Below, one piece after another: positions 42,308 to 52,266 of a stretch of 64,000 nucleotides of DNA (the first letter of the stretch is position 1; each line of letters begins with the position of its first letter). Where the stretch lies: positions 6,386,001-6,450,000 of the forward strand of contig NZ_CP065997.1 of assembly GCF_016127315.1 (NCBI RefSeq). The letters are read 5' to 3'. A program made the position numbers and the translations under genes. Under the pieces are notes generated by a model. That model searched no databases. It worked only from the letters and a program-made list of their open reading frames with translations, and was not told where the DNA came from. This DNA is from Achromobacter deleyi. GTDB taxonomy: Bacteria > Pseudomonadota > Gammaproteobacteria > Burkholderiales > Burkholderiaceae_B.

Positions 42308-42655
42308 TCAATGCAATTTGGGGTCGGGGAACGGCAGCTTGTCCTGCGACATGCTGGGCTGGGCCTTCCAGTTCTTGCCCTGCTTGTAGAAGTCCATCTG
42401 GTTCTCGTTGACCGCGGCGCCCATCGTCACCGCCACCGTGCAGGCGACCTGCCCCGGGTGGGAGGCCTGCTCCGCGGCCACGCAGGTGCCCAGCTTGACC
42501 TCGGACGGGCGCGACAGGCCGGTGCCCGCGAGCATGTCGACGATCGCATCCGTCGCCTCCGGGATAGTGGGCAGGACCAGGTCCTGGGCCTGGGCCCAGG
42601 CGGAAACACTCATCAATGCGACCACCGTTGCCAGGCGGATGCGGGACTTGGCCAT
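42308..42655 (-). CDS. Small secreted protein of unknown function
   Basis: I do not recognise a family. The 115-residue protein has a signal peptide (MAKSRIRLATVVALMSVSAWAQA, cleavage expected near residue 23) and a mature part with two cysteines (GTCVAAE and VACTVAV), which may form a disulfide in the periplasm. The C-terminal half is rich in Lys, Pro and Gln. I chose the ATG at 42655 as it begins the signal peptide; another in-frame ATG lies five codons upstream. It is flanked by rho (convergent) and yhdP (same strand, about 100 bases downstream). Confidence 0.72.
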   Translation of the reverse strand: MAKSRIRLATVVALMSVSAWAQAQDLVLPTIPEATDAIVDMLAGTGLSRPSEVKLGTCVAAEQASHPGQVACTVAVTMGAAVNENQMDFYKQGKNWKAQPSMSQDKLPFPDPKLH

Positions 42656-42756
42656 GTGCGACGACTCCATCGTTATCGGGACTGACGCAGCTTAATGGCG
42701 CCGGCGCGTTGCTGTCTGTACGGTCTGTATCCCAATGTCAGGAAGCGGCGGCCGGA

Positions 42757-45700
42757 TCAATGTTCGATGAATTCTTCCAGGCTGCGCGGCTTGGGCGTCT
42801 GCTTGGGCGCCGGCTTGCCCGAGTCGTCGATCGGGTCGATCTTGGGATCGTCCCAGCTGCCGGTCACGGCGTATTCCATGGTCATGGCGCGCGCCAGTGG
42901 CTGCTTGAGCAGCCATTGCGTGACGAAGGCGCCCAGGCCGATCAGCGGGTTGACCGCCAGCGCCGTGACCATCGCCGCGCCGCTGGCGTCCAGGTTGGGA
43001 ATCACCACCGCCTTCAGGTTCCAGCGCTCCTGCACGATGTTGACGTCGCCTGCCAGCACGATGGCGGCGACCGGGCCGTTGATCTTGTAGCCCTCGGTCT
43101 TGAGCGAGCCGTCCGCCAGCTTGATTTGCCCGCGCACGGTGTCGAACGGAAAACCATCGCGCAGCAGGTTGGTCGGATTGACGTCGAGCCGCGCCAGGCG
43201 CTGCAGCGATTGCAGCGACAGCAGCTCCAGCAGGCGCGCCGTGCGCGAATTCACGTGCATGAAGCGGCCCTTGTCCAGGGTGATCTCGGCATCGCCGATC
43301 ACGTCGGCGATATTGTGGGTCCAGGGCAGGTTGCGCCAGGTCACGTTGGCCTTGATGCCGCCGGTGCCGCCCGACACCACGCGCTCGAAGCCGATGCGGT
43401 CCATGAAGCTGCCCACGTTCTCGAACTTGGCGGTGGCATCCACCGTCAGGCCGCGATCCGGGCCCTCGAGGCGCCAGGCGCCGGTGGCGTTCAAGGTGGC
43501 GGCGTCATTGGTGATCGACAGCTTGTCCAGGCGCCACTGGCGGCCGCGTTCGAGGTTGGTGCCGAGCACCTGCAGCTCGCCCAGGTTCTTGCCGTACAGG
43601 CGGAATTCCTTGGCCTGCAGGTCGATCGCCGGAATGTCCGACAGGTCGTTGCCCGAGGACAGCGCCTTGTCGGCCTCGTTAGTGTCATCCGCGCCGCCCA
43701 GCGCCAGGTGCTTGAAGCGCGCGGTGATCTGGCCCGCGATGGCGCCGGAGGCCTCGCGCCAGGACAGCGAGCCCGCCGCCTGGCGCGACTGGATATCCAC
43801 GCGCCACTGGGCCGGAGCCGGCCGGGTGGCGTACAGGGTCAGGTCGTTGAGCGTATAGCCGCTGGTGCGCAGCAGGCCCGTGGCCAGGCTCACGCGCTCG
43901 GGCGCGGGCAACAGCGGCCGCGGCGCCGCACGCCCCTTGACGGGCGGCGGGTCGAAACCGTCGGAGACCTTTTCCCAGGCATCCATGTCCAGTTCCGGCA
44001 GCGTGGCGCTCAGGCTCAGGCCGCGCTCGGGCAGGCTGGCCGGACGATCGATGCCAAGCGTGCCGCGCGCGAAGTACGACGGCGCGGCATCGGTCGGATC
44101 GCGCTCGAACAGCGCGTTGATGTTGTCGCCCAGGCTGGCGGTCAGCCAGCGCCGGCCCTTGGCGCCGCGGTCCTGCGCCGCGCCCCATTGCAGCTTGAGC
44201 GGCCGCGCCAGCGGCGCCGCCTTGCCGACGGGCGCCGGCATGTCGATGGCCAGGCCGGTCAGGTCGGACTCCATCGACAGTTCCACCGATCCGCCGCGCT
44301 GGTAGCCGACCTTGCCCTTGTAGGCGGTCTTGCCCGAAAAGCGCCCCATCGACGGCGTATTGCTGATCTGCGCCAGCCCGGACCCGGCCAGCACGCCCTC
44401 GAAGCGCAAGGCGTCCGTCGGCTGCACCAGGCTGCCCGAGATCTTGACCGGGCCGCCCAGGAACTGCGCGCGGATCTCCTTGGTGCGCACGCCCTTCTCC
44501 GAAAACTCCAGGTCGCCGTGCATCTGGCTGAGCAGCGGCATTTCCGGCATGAAGGTGAAGGTGTTGTCGGCGAACTGGATCTTGCCTTCGACCTGGGTGT
44601 CGTCGGTGTTCATCAACGGCACCTTCAGCTTGAGCGGCATGCGCCAGTTGCCCGTGCCGCGCGCCTCGTCGAGCGCGCCGTCCAGCAACTGGCCCAGCGG
44701 CGAGCTGTCCGACAGCGCCAGGTAGGCCGGCACCGTCCCGCTGGTGTCGCCGTTGACCGTCAGTTCGGCGTTGTTCTCCATGTCGGGAATGGTGGCGGTG
44801 ACCGCCCCCAGCGTCACCGTCTGGCCCGGCCCGGTATGGGCCACCGCGCCGCCCGGGCTGTCGAGCACCAGCCCGACCTTGTCGACGCGGAAGTTGCCCG
44901 ACAGGTTCTCCAGCATCGGCCAGCCCTTGCGGTGAGTGCGGGCCGGCGCGTAATCGACCTTGGCGCCGGTGTAGGCGCCGGCGATGACGAATTCACCGGT
45001 CGAGCCGGGGGCGCCGAAGGGGAATTCGTCCAGGTCGCCCTTGAGCGTGATGGAGGCCGACTCCATCTGCCCGGCCGGCAAGCCGGTCGCCAGCCATTCG
45101 CGCGCGTCCGCATTGACCTCCAGCGGCAGGTAGCGGTGGATCGCGTTCATGGCGCCGCGCACCAGCGTGCCGCGCATGTCGACGCTGCCCGCGGCGCTCT
45201 TGCCTTCCTTGCGCCACTGGCCCTGCAAGCGGACGTCGAGGTCGTCGTTGACGACCCGCAACTGGCCCACGTCGACGAACCAGTCGCGGGCATCGACGCC
45301 CTTGACGCGGGCATCCAGCGCGATCTCGCTGGCGCCCAGCTCGGGCTGTTCGAAGACGCCGGGCAAGGCCACGCGCAATTGCTCGACGCGGCCACTGACC
45401 GACAGGTCCGCCGCGCCGGCGCTGCGCGCCAGCGGCACCTGCTCGCTCTGGACGAAATCGCCGGGCGTGCCCTCGATGCGGAACTGCGCGTAGCCGCCGC
45501 GCACCGCCGGGGCGTCCGGCGCCGACGCCCAATCGACGCCGCGCGCGGCCACATCGGTGGTCAGCCTGGTGAAGGTGCCATGATCCAGCTGCAGCCAGGC
45601 GCGGGCGCTGACGCGCCCCTTGATGGCCGGCGGCGACATCCAGGGCGCCCAGGCCATCGGCTCGGCGTCATCCAGCTCGGCATAGACCTGACCGCTCCAG

Positions 45701-46437
45701 TTGGCCGGGCTGGCGGCGTTGGCGCTGAACAGGCTGCGGTTGAATTCGCCGCGCAGGTCCACCTTGCGCGCCAGCGCCGGATCGGCGTCGGCGCGCAGCA
45801 CGAAACGGTGCGACAGGCTGCCGTTGCGCACCAGGAAATCGACATTGCTCAGGACCAGTTCGGGCGCCTGGCGCAGTTCGTCCTGCCAGCGGATGCGGGC
45901 GCCATGAATGAGCAGCTCGCGCTGCGCGGTCAGCCAGCGCAGCGCCGGATGATCCAGGTCCGAACGGTGATCGCTGGCATTCAGGTCGATGCCCTGCCCC
46001 GCCACCCACAGGCGGTTGTCGGCATCGCGGCGCAGGGTCAGTTCGGGTTGTTCCAGGCGCAGCCGCACCAGCTTGGGCGACAGCGTCAGCAGGCTGCGCC
46101 AGGCCAGCACCGCCGACACCGAAGGCAGCGTCAGCACCGGCGCGGCCTGGTCGTCATAGACCTGGACCGAGGAAAGATCCAGGCGGGGATTGAGGCCCTG
46201 CCAGTCCGCCTGGATGGCGCCGATCGTGACGCGAGCGCCCAACGCCTGACTGGCGTAGGCTTCGATCTGGGGACGCCACTGGTCCACGCGCGGCAAGACC
46301 CAATAGCGGACGCCCAGGAGCCCGATGGCCACGACGCCGTACACGGTCAGCACCGCCCAGAACAGGCAGCAGAACACTTTTTTTGAAACAGACACGGATC
46401 GGTGGGCAGGAGAATAGTCTTGCGGTATCGTCCCCAC
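42757..46437 (-). CDS. yhdP: YhdP-family AsmA-like envelope protein
   Basis: YhdP is one of the large AsmA-like proteins that bridge the inner and outer membranes and move phospholipid to the outer membrane. The 1226-residue protein has one N-terminal transmembrane helix (CLFWAVLTVYGVVAIGLLGV), a long beta-rich periplasmic body with repeated AsmA-type strands, and the C-terminal family block RALEEFIEH-like end after GTGGIKANVTWRNLPW and PLIGLGAFVTQWLLK. Length agrees with E. coli YhdP (1266). The start is a GTG at 46437; a downstream GTG at 46395 is an alternative. It diverges from glnE with a 40-base gap. Confidence 0.9.
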   Translation of the reverse strand: MGTIPQDYSPAHRSVSVSKKVFCCLFWAVLTVYGVVAIGLLGVRYWVLPRVDQWRPQIEAYASQALGARVTIGAIQADWQGLNPRLDLSSVQVYDDQAAPVLTLPSVSAVLAWRSLLTLSPKLVRLRLEQPELTLRRDADNRLWVAGQGIDLNASDHRSDLDHPALRWLTAQRELLIHGARIRWQDELRQAPELVLSNVDFLVRNGSLSHRFVLRADADPALARKVDLRGEFNRSLFSANAASPANWSGQVYAELDDAEPMAWAPWMSPPAIKGRVSARAWLQLDHGTFTRLTTDVAARGVDWASAPDAPAVRGGYAQFRIEGTPGDFVQSEQVPLARSAGAADLSVSGRVEQLRVALPGVFEQPELGASEIALDARVKGVDARDWFVDVGQLRVVNDDLDVRLQGQWRKEGKSAAGSVDMRGTLVRGAMNAIHRYLPLEVNADAREWLATGLPAGQMESASITLKGDLDEFPFGAPGSTGEFVIAGAYTGAKVDYAPARTHRKGWPMLENLSGNFRVDKVGLVLDSPGGAVAHTGPGQTVTLGAVTATIPDMENNAELTVNGDTSGTVPAYLALSDSSPLGQLLDGALDEARGTGNWRMPLKLKVPLMNTDDTQVEGKIQFADNTFTFMPEMPLLSQMHGDLEFSEKGVRTKEIRAQFLGGPVKISGSLVQPTDALRFEGVLAGSGLAQISNTPSMGRFSGKTAYKGKVGYQRGGSVELSMESDLTGLAIDMPAPVGKAAPLARPLKLQWGAAQDRGAKGRRWLTASLGDNINALFERDPTDAAPSYFARGTLGIDRPASLPERGLSLSATLPELDMDAWEKVSDGFDPPPVKGRAAPRPLLPAPERVSLATGLLRTSGYTLNDLTLYATRPAPAQWRVDIQSRQAAGSLSWREASGAIAGQITARFKHLALGGADDTNEADKALSSGNDLSDIPAIDLQAKEFRLYGKNLGELQVLGTNLERGRQWRLDKLSITNDAATLNATGAWRLEGPDRGLTVDATAKFENVGSFMDRIGFERVVSGGTGGIKANVTWRNLPWTHNIADVIGDAEITLDKGRFMHVNSRTARLLELLSLQSLQRLARLDVNPTNLLRDGFPFDTVRGQIKLADGSLKTEGYKINGPVAAIVLAGDVNIVQERWNLKAVVIPNLDASGAAMVTALAVNPLIGLGAFVTQWLLKQPLARAMTMEYAVTGSWDDPKIDPIDDSGKPAPKQTPKPRSLEEFIEH

Positions 46438-46477
46438 TTATACCTGAAACGCGTCCATTCGTCTTCGTCCGATCGCC

Positions 46478-49243
46478 ATGTCCACGCCCGCCCTGTTTGC
46501 CCCCGCCCTCGCCTGGTCCGGCCATCTGCGCCGCCGTCTCGACGCCCACCCGGATCTGGCCGCCTGGCTGGCGCAAGCGGTGCAACAACCGGTCACACCC
46601 GAGCGGCTGGCGCAATGGCAGGCGGAGCTGGCCGGCCCGGGCGCGCCCGACATCCTGCCGGTGGACCTGTGCCGCCAGGTGCTGCGCAAATTGCGCGAAC
46701 GCGTCTTCAGCACCCTGATCGTGCGCGACCTGTCCGGCCAGGCGCCGCTGGAGGAAGTGGTGGGCGCGATGACGGCGCTGGCCGATGCCGCGGTGGCCGC
46801 CGCCTATCGCAGCGTGGCCGCCGACCTGGCCGCGGTGCACGGTGTGCCGCGCGATCCGGCCACCGGCCTGCCCCAGGAAATGCTGATCGTCGGCATGGGC
46901 AAGCTGGGCGGCGGTGAATTGAATGTCTCGTCCGACATCGACCTGATCATGCTGTACGGCGAGGAAGGCGACACCGACGGCCCGCGCCGCATCAGCCACC
47001 ACGAGTTCTATGGCCGCCTGACGCGGCGCATGATGCCGGTGCTGTCCGAAGTCGACGCCAACGGCCAGGTGTTCCGGACCGACCTGCGCCTGCGCCCGGA
47101 CGGCGACGCCGGCCCGCTGGCCTGGAGCCTGGACGCGCTGGAACACTACCTGATCGGCCAGGGCCGCGAATGGGAACGCTATGCCTGGCTCAAGGCGCGC
47201 CTGATGCCGGGCCAGGCCTTCGCGGGCAGCGACAGCGCGGCCCAGGCCCGCCAGCTGGAAAGCCTGCGCGTGCCGTTCGTCTACCGCAAATATTTCGACT
47301 TCGACGCGCTGGCCGCGCTGCGCGCGCTGCGCGAGCGCATCCGCCAGGACTGGCAGCGCCGCGCCTCGGCCCGCAACGGCATCGACAGCGCCAACAACAT
47401 CAAGCTGGGCGACGGCGGCATCCGCGAAATCGAGTTCGTGGTGCAACTGGCGCAACTGATCCGCGGCGGCCGCATGCCGGCGCTGCAGCAGCGCGGGCTG
47501 CTGGCGGCGCTGCACGCCGAGCAGGTCGCGGGCCTGGTGCCCGAGGACGACGCGCGCCGCCTGGAAGAGGCCTACCGCTTCCTGCGCCGCACCGAACACG
47601 CGCTGCAATACCGCGAGGACGAACAGACCCACCTGCTGCCGGGCGACCCGGACCAGCGCGCCGCGCTGGCCGCCGCGCTGGGGCTGAGCCCGCAGGACTT
47701 CGAAAGCACGCTGGCCGCGCACCGCCAGTTCGTCTCGCGGACCTTCCGCAACGTGTTCCGCATGGTGGGCATGGATAAGGAAGACACCGCCGATGCCGGC
47801 GCCGACACGCCCGCCGACGAAGCCGACGAGGAATGCGCCCTGGCCGAGCAGATCCGCCAGGCCTTCGGCGAGCAGGCCGACGACCTGCTGCGCCGCACCG
47901 AAACGCTGCTGGGCAGCCACCGCGTGCGCAGCCTGCCCGAAAGCAGCCGGCGCCGCATGGAAACCCTGCTGCCGGCCGCGCTGCGCGCCGCGCGCCAGAC
48001 CAGCGCGCCGCTGGACGCCGCCGTGCGCCTGTTCGACCTGATCGAGAAGATCGCCCAGCGCAGCGCCTACCTGGCGCTGCTGGCCGAATACCCCGACACC
48101 CTGGCGCGGGTCGCGCGCATGGTCGCGGCCAGCCCCTGGGCGGCCCAGTACCTGACGCAGCACCCGCTGTTGCTGGACAGCCTGATCGACTGGCGCACCC
48201 TGTTCGAGCCGCTCGATTTCGCCCAGATCGCGCGCCAGCTGTCCGCCGACCTCGACGCCTGCCGCCTGCCCGATGGCGACCCCGACATCGAGCGCCAGAT
48301 GAACCTGATGCGCGACGTGCAGCGCCAGGCCAGCTTCCAGCTGCTGGCGCAGGACCTGGAAGGCGAGCTGACGGTGGAAAAGCTCGCCGACCAGTTGTCG
48401 GCCCTGGCCGACCTGCTGCTGACGGAAACCATCCGCCGCACCTGGCCGCTGGTGAACAAGGCCGCGGGCGCCACGCCGCGCTTCGCCGTCATCGCCTACG
48501 GCAAGCTGGGCGGCAAGGAACTGGGCTACGCCTCGGACCTGGACCTGGTGTTCCTGTATGACGATCCGCGCGAGGACGCCGCCGAGGTCTACGCCAAGCT
48601 GGGCCGCCGCATGACCTCGTGGCTGTCCACCATGACGTCGTCGGGCCGCCTGTACGAGATCGACCTGCGCCTGCGCCCGGACGGCGACGCCGGCCTGCTG
48701 GCGGTGTCGGTCGAGGCCTTCGAGCAATACCAGCAGAAGCACGCCTGGGCCTGGGAGCACCAGGCCCTGACCCGCGCCCGCCACGCCTCCGGCGACAGCG
48801 ACGTTGGCCAGCGCTTCGAGCAGATCCGCGAGGCCATCCTGGTGATGCCGCGCGACACGGCCAAGCTGCGCGAGGAAGTGCTGGCGATGCGCCAGAAGAT
48901 CAACGCCGGGCACCCCAACAGCACCGACCGGTTCGACCTGAAGCACGACGCCGGCGGCATGGTCGACGTCGAATTCGTGACCCAGTACCTGGTGCTGTGC
49001 CACGCCGGCACCCACCCCATGCTGGTGCGCAACCTGGGCAACATCACCCTGCTGCGCCTGGCCGGCGAGGCCGGGCTGATCGAGCCGGCGCTGGCCGCCC
49101 GGGCCGGCGACGCCTACCGCACGCTGCGGCGCGTGCAGCACCAGCTGCGCATGCAGGGCGTGGAAAAGGCCCGCGTGGCGCCCGACCAGCTGCAGGCCGA
49201 ACGCGCGGCCGTGCGCGAGCTGTGGGACGCGGTGCTGGGCTGA
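46478..49243 (+). CDS. glnE: Bifunctional glutamine synthetase adenylyltransferase / adenylyl-removing enzyme
   Basis: GlnE adds and removes AMP on glutamine synthetase in response to PII protein and glutamine. The 921-residue protein has two nucleotidyltransferase domains. The N-terminal deadenylylating one carries [18 protein letters not shown] near residue 140, and the C-terminal adenylylating one carries [18 protein letters not shown] near residue 670. Each is followed by a helical GlnD-PII-uridylyltransferase-associated region. Length is usual (E. coli 946). It diverges from yhdP, so promoters must overlap the start of that gene. A GC-rich hairpin (49248-49276) follows the stop but lacks a T-run. 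Confidence 0.97.
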   Translation: MSTPALFAPALAWSGHLRRRLDAHPDLAAWLAQAVQQPVTPERLAQWQAELAGPGAPDILPVDLCRQVLRKLRERVFSTLIVRDLSGQAPLEEVVGAMTALADAAVAAAYRSVAADLAAVHGVPRDPATGLPQEMLIVGMGKLGGGELNVSSDIDLIMLYGEEGDTDGPRRISHHEFYGRLTRRMMPVLSEVDANGQVFRTDLRLRPDGDAGPLAWSLDALEHYLIGQGREWERYAWLKARLMPGQAFAGSDSAAQARQLESLRVPFVYRKYFDFDALAALRALRERIRQDWQRRASARNGIDSANNIKLGDGGIREIEFVVQLAQLIRGGRMPALQQRGLLAALHAEQVAGLVPEDDARRLEEAYRFLRRTEHALQYREDEQTHLLPGDPDQRAALAAALGLSPQDFESTLAAHRQFVSRTFRNVFRMVGMDKEDTADAGADTPADEADEECALAEQIRQAFGEQADDLLRRTETLLGSHRVRSLPESSRRRMETLLPAALRAARQTSAPLDAAVRLFDLIEKIAQRSAYLALLAEYPDTLARVARMVAASPWAAQYLTQHPLLLDSLIDWRTLFEPLDFAQIARQLSADLDACRLPDGDPDIERQMNLMRDVQRQASFQLLAQDLEGELTVEKLADQLSALADLLLTETIRRTWPLVNKAAGATPRFAVIAYGKLGGKELGYASDLDLVFLYDDPREDAAEVYAKLGRRMTSWLSTMTSSGRLYEIDLRLRPDGDAGLLAVSVEAFEQYQQKHAWAWEHQALTRARHASGDSDVGQRFEQIREAILVMPRDTAKLREEVLAMRQKINAGHPNSTDRFDLKHDAGGMVDVEFVTQYLVLCHAGTHPMLVRNLGNITLLRLAGEAGLIEPALAARAGDAYRTLRRVQHQLRMQGVEKARVAPDQLQAERAAVRELWDAVLG

Positions 49244-49346
49244 GCCGCGGCAAGCCCTTCCGGGCGGCGCTTGCCGGCGCCCCCTGGCCAAGGCGGCAAC
49301 TCAGCGTAAAATAAGGAGTTTTCCGCCTCACCGCCTGCTTTTGATC

Positions 49347-50021
49347 ATGTCCGAACTCGTGCGTCCCAAACTCGACCTGCCCGCCGGCCGCCGCAAGGTG
49401 CTGATGCACTCGTGCTGCGCGCCCTGTTCCGGCGAGGTCATGGAAGCCATGACGGCTTCCGGCATCGACTACGCGATCTACTTCTACAACCCGAACATCC
49501 ATCCGGTCAAAGAGTACGAGATCCGCAAGCAGGAGAACATCCGCTTCGCCGAGCAGCACGGCATCGAGTTCATCGACGCCGACTACGACATGGACAACTG
49601 GTTCGACCGCGTCAAGGGCATGGAAGACGCCCCCGAGCGCGGCGAGCGCTGCACCGCCTGCTTCGACATGCGCTTCGAGCGCACCGCGCTGTACGCCCAC
49701 GAACATGGCTTCGACACCATCACCAGCTCGCTCGGCATCTCGCGCTGGAAGGACATGAACCAGATCAACGGCTGCGGCGAACGCGCGGCCGCGCGCTACG
49801 ACGACCTGATCTACTGGACCTACAACTGGCGCAAGGGCGGCGGTTCGTCGCGCATGATCGAGATCAGCAAGCGCGAGAACTTCTACCAGCAGGAATACTG
49901 CGGCTGCGTCTATTCGCTGCGCGACACCAACCGCCACCGCCGCGCGCAGGGCCGCGAGCGCATCCACATCGGCGTGAAGTTCTACGGCAAGGAAGACCTG
50001 ATCAACGAGGAAAACCTCTGA
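49347..50021 (+). CDS. queH: Epoxyqueuosine reductase QueH
   Basis: QueH performs the last step of queuosine tRNA modification, reducing epoxyqueuosine; it replaces the cobalamin-dependent QueG in many bacteria. The 224-residue protein (DUF208) has the family cysteines in [12 protein letters not shown] and the later pairs RCTACFDMR and YCGCVYS, which bind a 4Fe-4S cluster and a second metal, and the HP block [15 protein letters not shown]. An in-frame TTG two codons earlier is a weaker start. It is about 100 bases downstream of glnE on the same strand. Confidence 0.92.
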   Translation: MSELVRPKLDLPAGRRKVLMHSCCAPCSGEVMEAMTASGIDYAIYFYNPNIHPVKEYEIRKQENIRFAEQHGIEFIDADYDMDNWFDRVKGMEDAPERGERCTACFDMRFERTALYAHEHGFDTITSSLGISRWKDMNQINGCGERAAARYDDLIYWTYNWRKGGGSSRMIEISKRENFYQQEYCGCVYSLRDTNRHRRAQGRERIHIGVKFYGKEDLINEENL

Positions 50022-50070
50022 TCGGACCGGGCCGCGCCGGCCATTGCGCCAGCGCGCGGCTACGCCGGCC

Positions 50071-51042
50071 TCAGGCCGATTCGCCCGGCAGGCGCCCCTG
50101 GCGCCGGTACTCCGACGGCGACACCCCATAGCGGTTGCGGAACGCGTGGCTGAAACGCGCCGCATCCGAAAACCCATGACGGAAGGCGATCTCGCCGATC
50201 TGCCGCGCGGTCTGCGCGGCATCGGCCAGCATGTCGCGGCAGCGCTCCAGGCGCGCGCTGAGGATGAAATCGGCCGGCGTCGTGGCGGCCTGGGCGAACA
50301 GGTTGTACAGATAGCGGCGCGACACGCGCAGGGCCTCGGCCGCCGTCGCTGGCGACAGGTCAGGATCGTGCAGGTTCTCGACCAGGTATTGCTGCACGCG
50401 GCGCAGTTGCGCCTGACGCATTTCCAGCTGGTCCTGTCCGCCCGCGCCACCGGCCCGCTCGCTGATATCCAGCCCCATCATCTGCATGACGGCGTTGGCC
50501 GCATCGCGCGCCGCGCTGTCCGACAGATGCGCGTGCTCGCTCAGCGCCACCCGCAGCAGGTCCATGGCCATGCGGCCGCAGCCGTGGCGGGCGCTGAAGC
50601 TGCGCGCCACCGCGTTGCGCATGGCCGGCAGCCAGGCCTCGGATTGCTTGCCCGGCACCTGCATCACCAGGAAATGGGCATCGTCGTCGACATCGACCTC
50701 GTACGGACGGGTGGTGTCGTAGATGCCCCATTCGCCGGGCATCAGCAAGGCGGTGCGCGCCGCCTGCCGGATCTCGCTGCGGCCATCGAGCTGCAGCGTG
50801 ACCTTGTAGCCGGACGCCTCGGCGCGCTCGGCCAGCAGCCGGGTGCGGCGCACGCGCTGCGCGCCGGTGCGCATCTCGCAGACCTGCATCCAGCCCAGCG
50901 AATCCACCGCCACGCTGCTGCGAAAGCGCTTCGGATCGGCGGCCGACACCTCCAGCGGCACAAAGGTGTTGCTGATGTTTTCCTTCCAGCTGGCGCAATC
51001 CAGGAACTGCTGGGGCGCGCTGCGTAAGAGAGGGTGGGACAT
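50071..51042 (-). CDS. AraC-family regulator of the amine dehydrogenase cluster (FeaR-like)
   Basis: The 323-residue protein has an N-terminal AraC-binding-like sensor domain at about residues 30-200 and a C-terminal AraC/XylS double helix-turn-helix at about 220-318 (LSPATAAEALRVSRRYLYNL, QIGEIAFRHGFSDAARFSHA, YGVSPSEYRRQG). This layout matches FeaR, the activator of aromatic amine oxidation genes in E. coli. It lies directly downstream of the aromatic amine dehydrogenase genes on the same strand, and is inferred to control them. The start at 51042 (MSHPLL) was chosen as the family-like beginning; the frame extends further upstream. Confidence 0.82.
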   Translation of the reverse strand: MSHPLLRSAPQQFLDCASWKENISNTFVPLEVSAADPKRFRSSVAVDSLGWMQVCEMRTGAQRVRRTRLLAERAEASGYKVTLQLDGRSEIRQAARTALLMPGEWGIYDTTRPYEVDVDDDAHFLVMQVPGKQSEAWLPAMRNAVARSFSARHGCGRMAMDLLRVALSEHAHLSDSAARDAANAVMQMMGLDISERAGGAGGQDQLEMRQAQLRRVQQYLVENLHDPDLSPATAAEALRVSRRYLYNLFAQAATTPADFILSARLERCRDMLADAAQTARQIGEIAFRHGFSDAARFSHAFRNRYGVSPSEYRRQGRLPGESA

Positions 51043-51163
51043 GGCGGCTCCGGCGCGCGGCATGGAACAAAAGGCGGTCTTCTTTCTATCACCGAGCCCC
51101 GGGCCGGGAGTATCCGTGACAACCCCTAGGGCGCCTGGCACGGGCCCCGCGCGCCACGCGGCC

Positions 51164-51754
51164 TCAGGGCTTGCGGGCGCTGCCATATGAATAGTCGGAC
51201 AACGCCAGGCCCAGCGCCGCCAGCTCGCGCGCCAGGCCATGGCGCACCGGCACCACGTCGTCATAGCGGCGCGGCCGAGCCGCCGCCACCTCGCTCTCCG
51301 TGTAGGGCGAGAAATTGGCCGGCAACTGCGCCGGGCTGAACGTGTGCAACAGCCAGTTCAACACATTGGCCAGCTCGGCATTGCTCAACTGCGAATAGGC
51401 CGCGCCCGGCACCCGGATCAGGTATTCGCGCCCGGCCGGCAGGTGCGTGAAGGCGCCCACCGAGTTGCGGAAATCGGGAATGCCGTGCGGCGTGCTGCCA
51501 CGGCCGTCGACCCGGTGGCAGCCGGCGCATTGCAGCACGTAGTCGGCGCGCGCGGCCTGCCACAGCGTGCCGGCGGCGGGCGCGCCATTCGCCGCCGCGA
51601 CCGGTCCCGCGGCGGCCTGCCCGGCCGCGGGCGCCGCCTCGCCGGCGACGGCGGCTGCCCCGATCGTCACCGCAACCGCCGCACAGGCCAGCCGGGCGAT
51701 GGCGCCACGCCACCGCCCTCGCCCGCCGCGCCGTCTTCCCGCCATCCCGTTCAT
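51164..51754 (-). CDS. Mono-haem c-type cytochrome without axial methionine
   Basis: The 196-residue protein has an N-terminal export signal with a twin-arginine-rich n-region, then a single haem-binding motif CAGCH (residues 76-80). Mature-region marks are GIPDFRNSVGAFTHLPAGRE and LSNAELANVLNWLLHTF. There is no methionine after residue 4, so the haem cannot have the usual His/Met ligation; His90, His104, His137, His172 or a tyrosine are possible ligands, or the iron is five-coordinate. It overlaps the stop of the small dehydrogenase subunit by 4 bases. It may be the electron acceptor of the dehydrogenase or take part in cofactor maturation; both are inferences. Confidence 0.87.
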   Translation of the reverse strand: MNGMAGRRRGGRGRWRGAIARLACAAVAVTIGAAAVAGEAAPAAGQAAAGPVAAANGAPAAGTLWQAARADYVLQCAGCHRVDGRGSTPHGIPDFRNSVGAFTHLPAGREYLIRVPGAAYSQLSNAELANVLNWLLHTFSPAQLPANFSPYTESEVAAARPRRYDDVVPVRHGLARELAALGLALSDYSYGSARKP

Positions 51755-52266
51755 GGCTTCTTCTTGGCCAACCCCACGATCACGGAGGTGGTGCAGTGGA
51801 AGATCGACGACTCGTTGGACATGCACCAGTTGACGTCGTTGTGCAGGAACATCTGGTAGCCCGGCCGCTCGCGCTCGGCCGAGGCGCACATGCACTTGCC
51901 GCAGGCCGTCTTGCCGCAGCAGTCGTTGTAGCTGATGAGATAGTCCTTGCCGTCCAGCGGGTTGTGGCAGGTGCCGACCCACGACACCGCCGACGGCGAG
52001 GTGCCCGGCGGGCACGAGGTCGTGCTGCCGCCGCAGCACGAACACAGGAAGCCGTCCACCGCGCAATAGCGCCAGTAGTCGCAGGCGGTCTCGTCGGTCT
52101 GCGGCTTCCTGGCCGCCGCCGGCGCGGACCGGGCCACCGGCAGCACCGGCACCAGGAAGGCGGTGCCGACCAGCACGCGGCCGATGCGGTTGAGCACGCT
52201 GCGGCGCGACGTGGCGTGGGCGACGGAGCGCGTGGCGCGCTCTCCAAGCTTATCCAACCAGCGCAT
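51751..52266 (-). CDS. aauA: Aralkylamine (aromatic amine) dehydrogenase small subunit with TTQ cofactor
   Basis: This 171-residue protein is the light chain of a tryptophan tryptophylquinone (TTQ) amine dehydrogenase, a periplasmic enzyme that oxidises primary amines to aldehydes. A long N-terminal region has a twin-arginine motif (TSRRSVLNRIG), pointing to Tat export. The mature part is very cysteine-rich, as in MauA/AauA, with CDYWRYCAVDGFLCSCCGG and YNDCCGKTACGKC. The two tryptophans expected to cross-link are Trp96 (AVSWVGTC) and Trp147 (DVNWCMSN); their 51-residue spacing equals that of Trp57 and Trp108 in Paracoccus MauA. It overlaps mauD-type and cytochrome genes. Specificity for aromatic amines is inferred from the cluster. 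Confidence 0.92.
   Translation of the reverse strand: MRWLDKLGERATRSVAHATSRRSVLNRIGRVLVGTAFLVPVLPVARSAPAAARKPQTDETACDYWRYCAVDGFLCSCCGGSTTSCPPGTSPSAVSWVGTCHNPLDGKDYLISYNDCCGKTACGKCMCASAERERPGYQMFLHNDVNWCMSNESSIFHCTTSVIVGLAKKKP

Noticed and set aside
42616..46386. A plus-strand open frame of about 1250 codons opposite yhdP
   Set aside because: The yhdP gene on the other strand has family features and a membrane anchor; this frame has none and shows the same biased composition as other antisense frames.
49248..49276. GC-rich hairpin after glnE (CGGCAAGC / GCTTGCCG)
   Set aside because: There is no T-run after the stem and queH follows in the same direction, so I do not call it a terminator.
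46154..49291. A minus-strand open frame of about 1000 codons opposite glnE
   Set aside because: Antisense to a full-length, motif-complete glnE; no recognisable domain.
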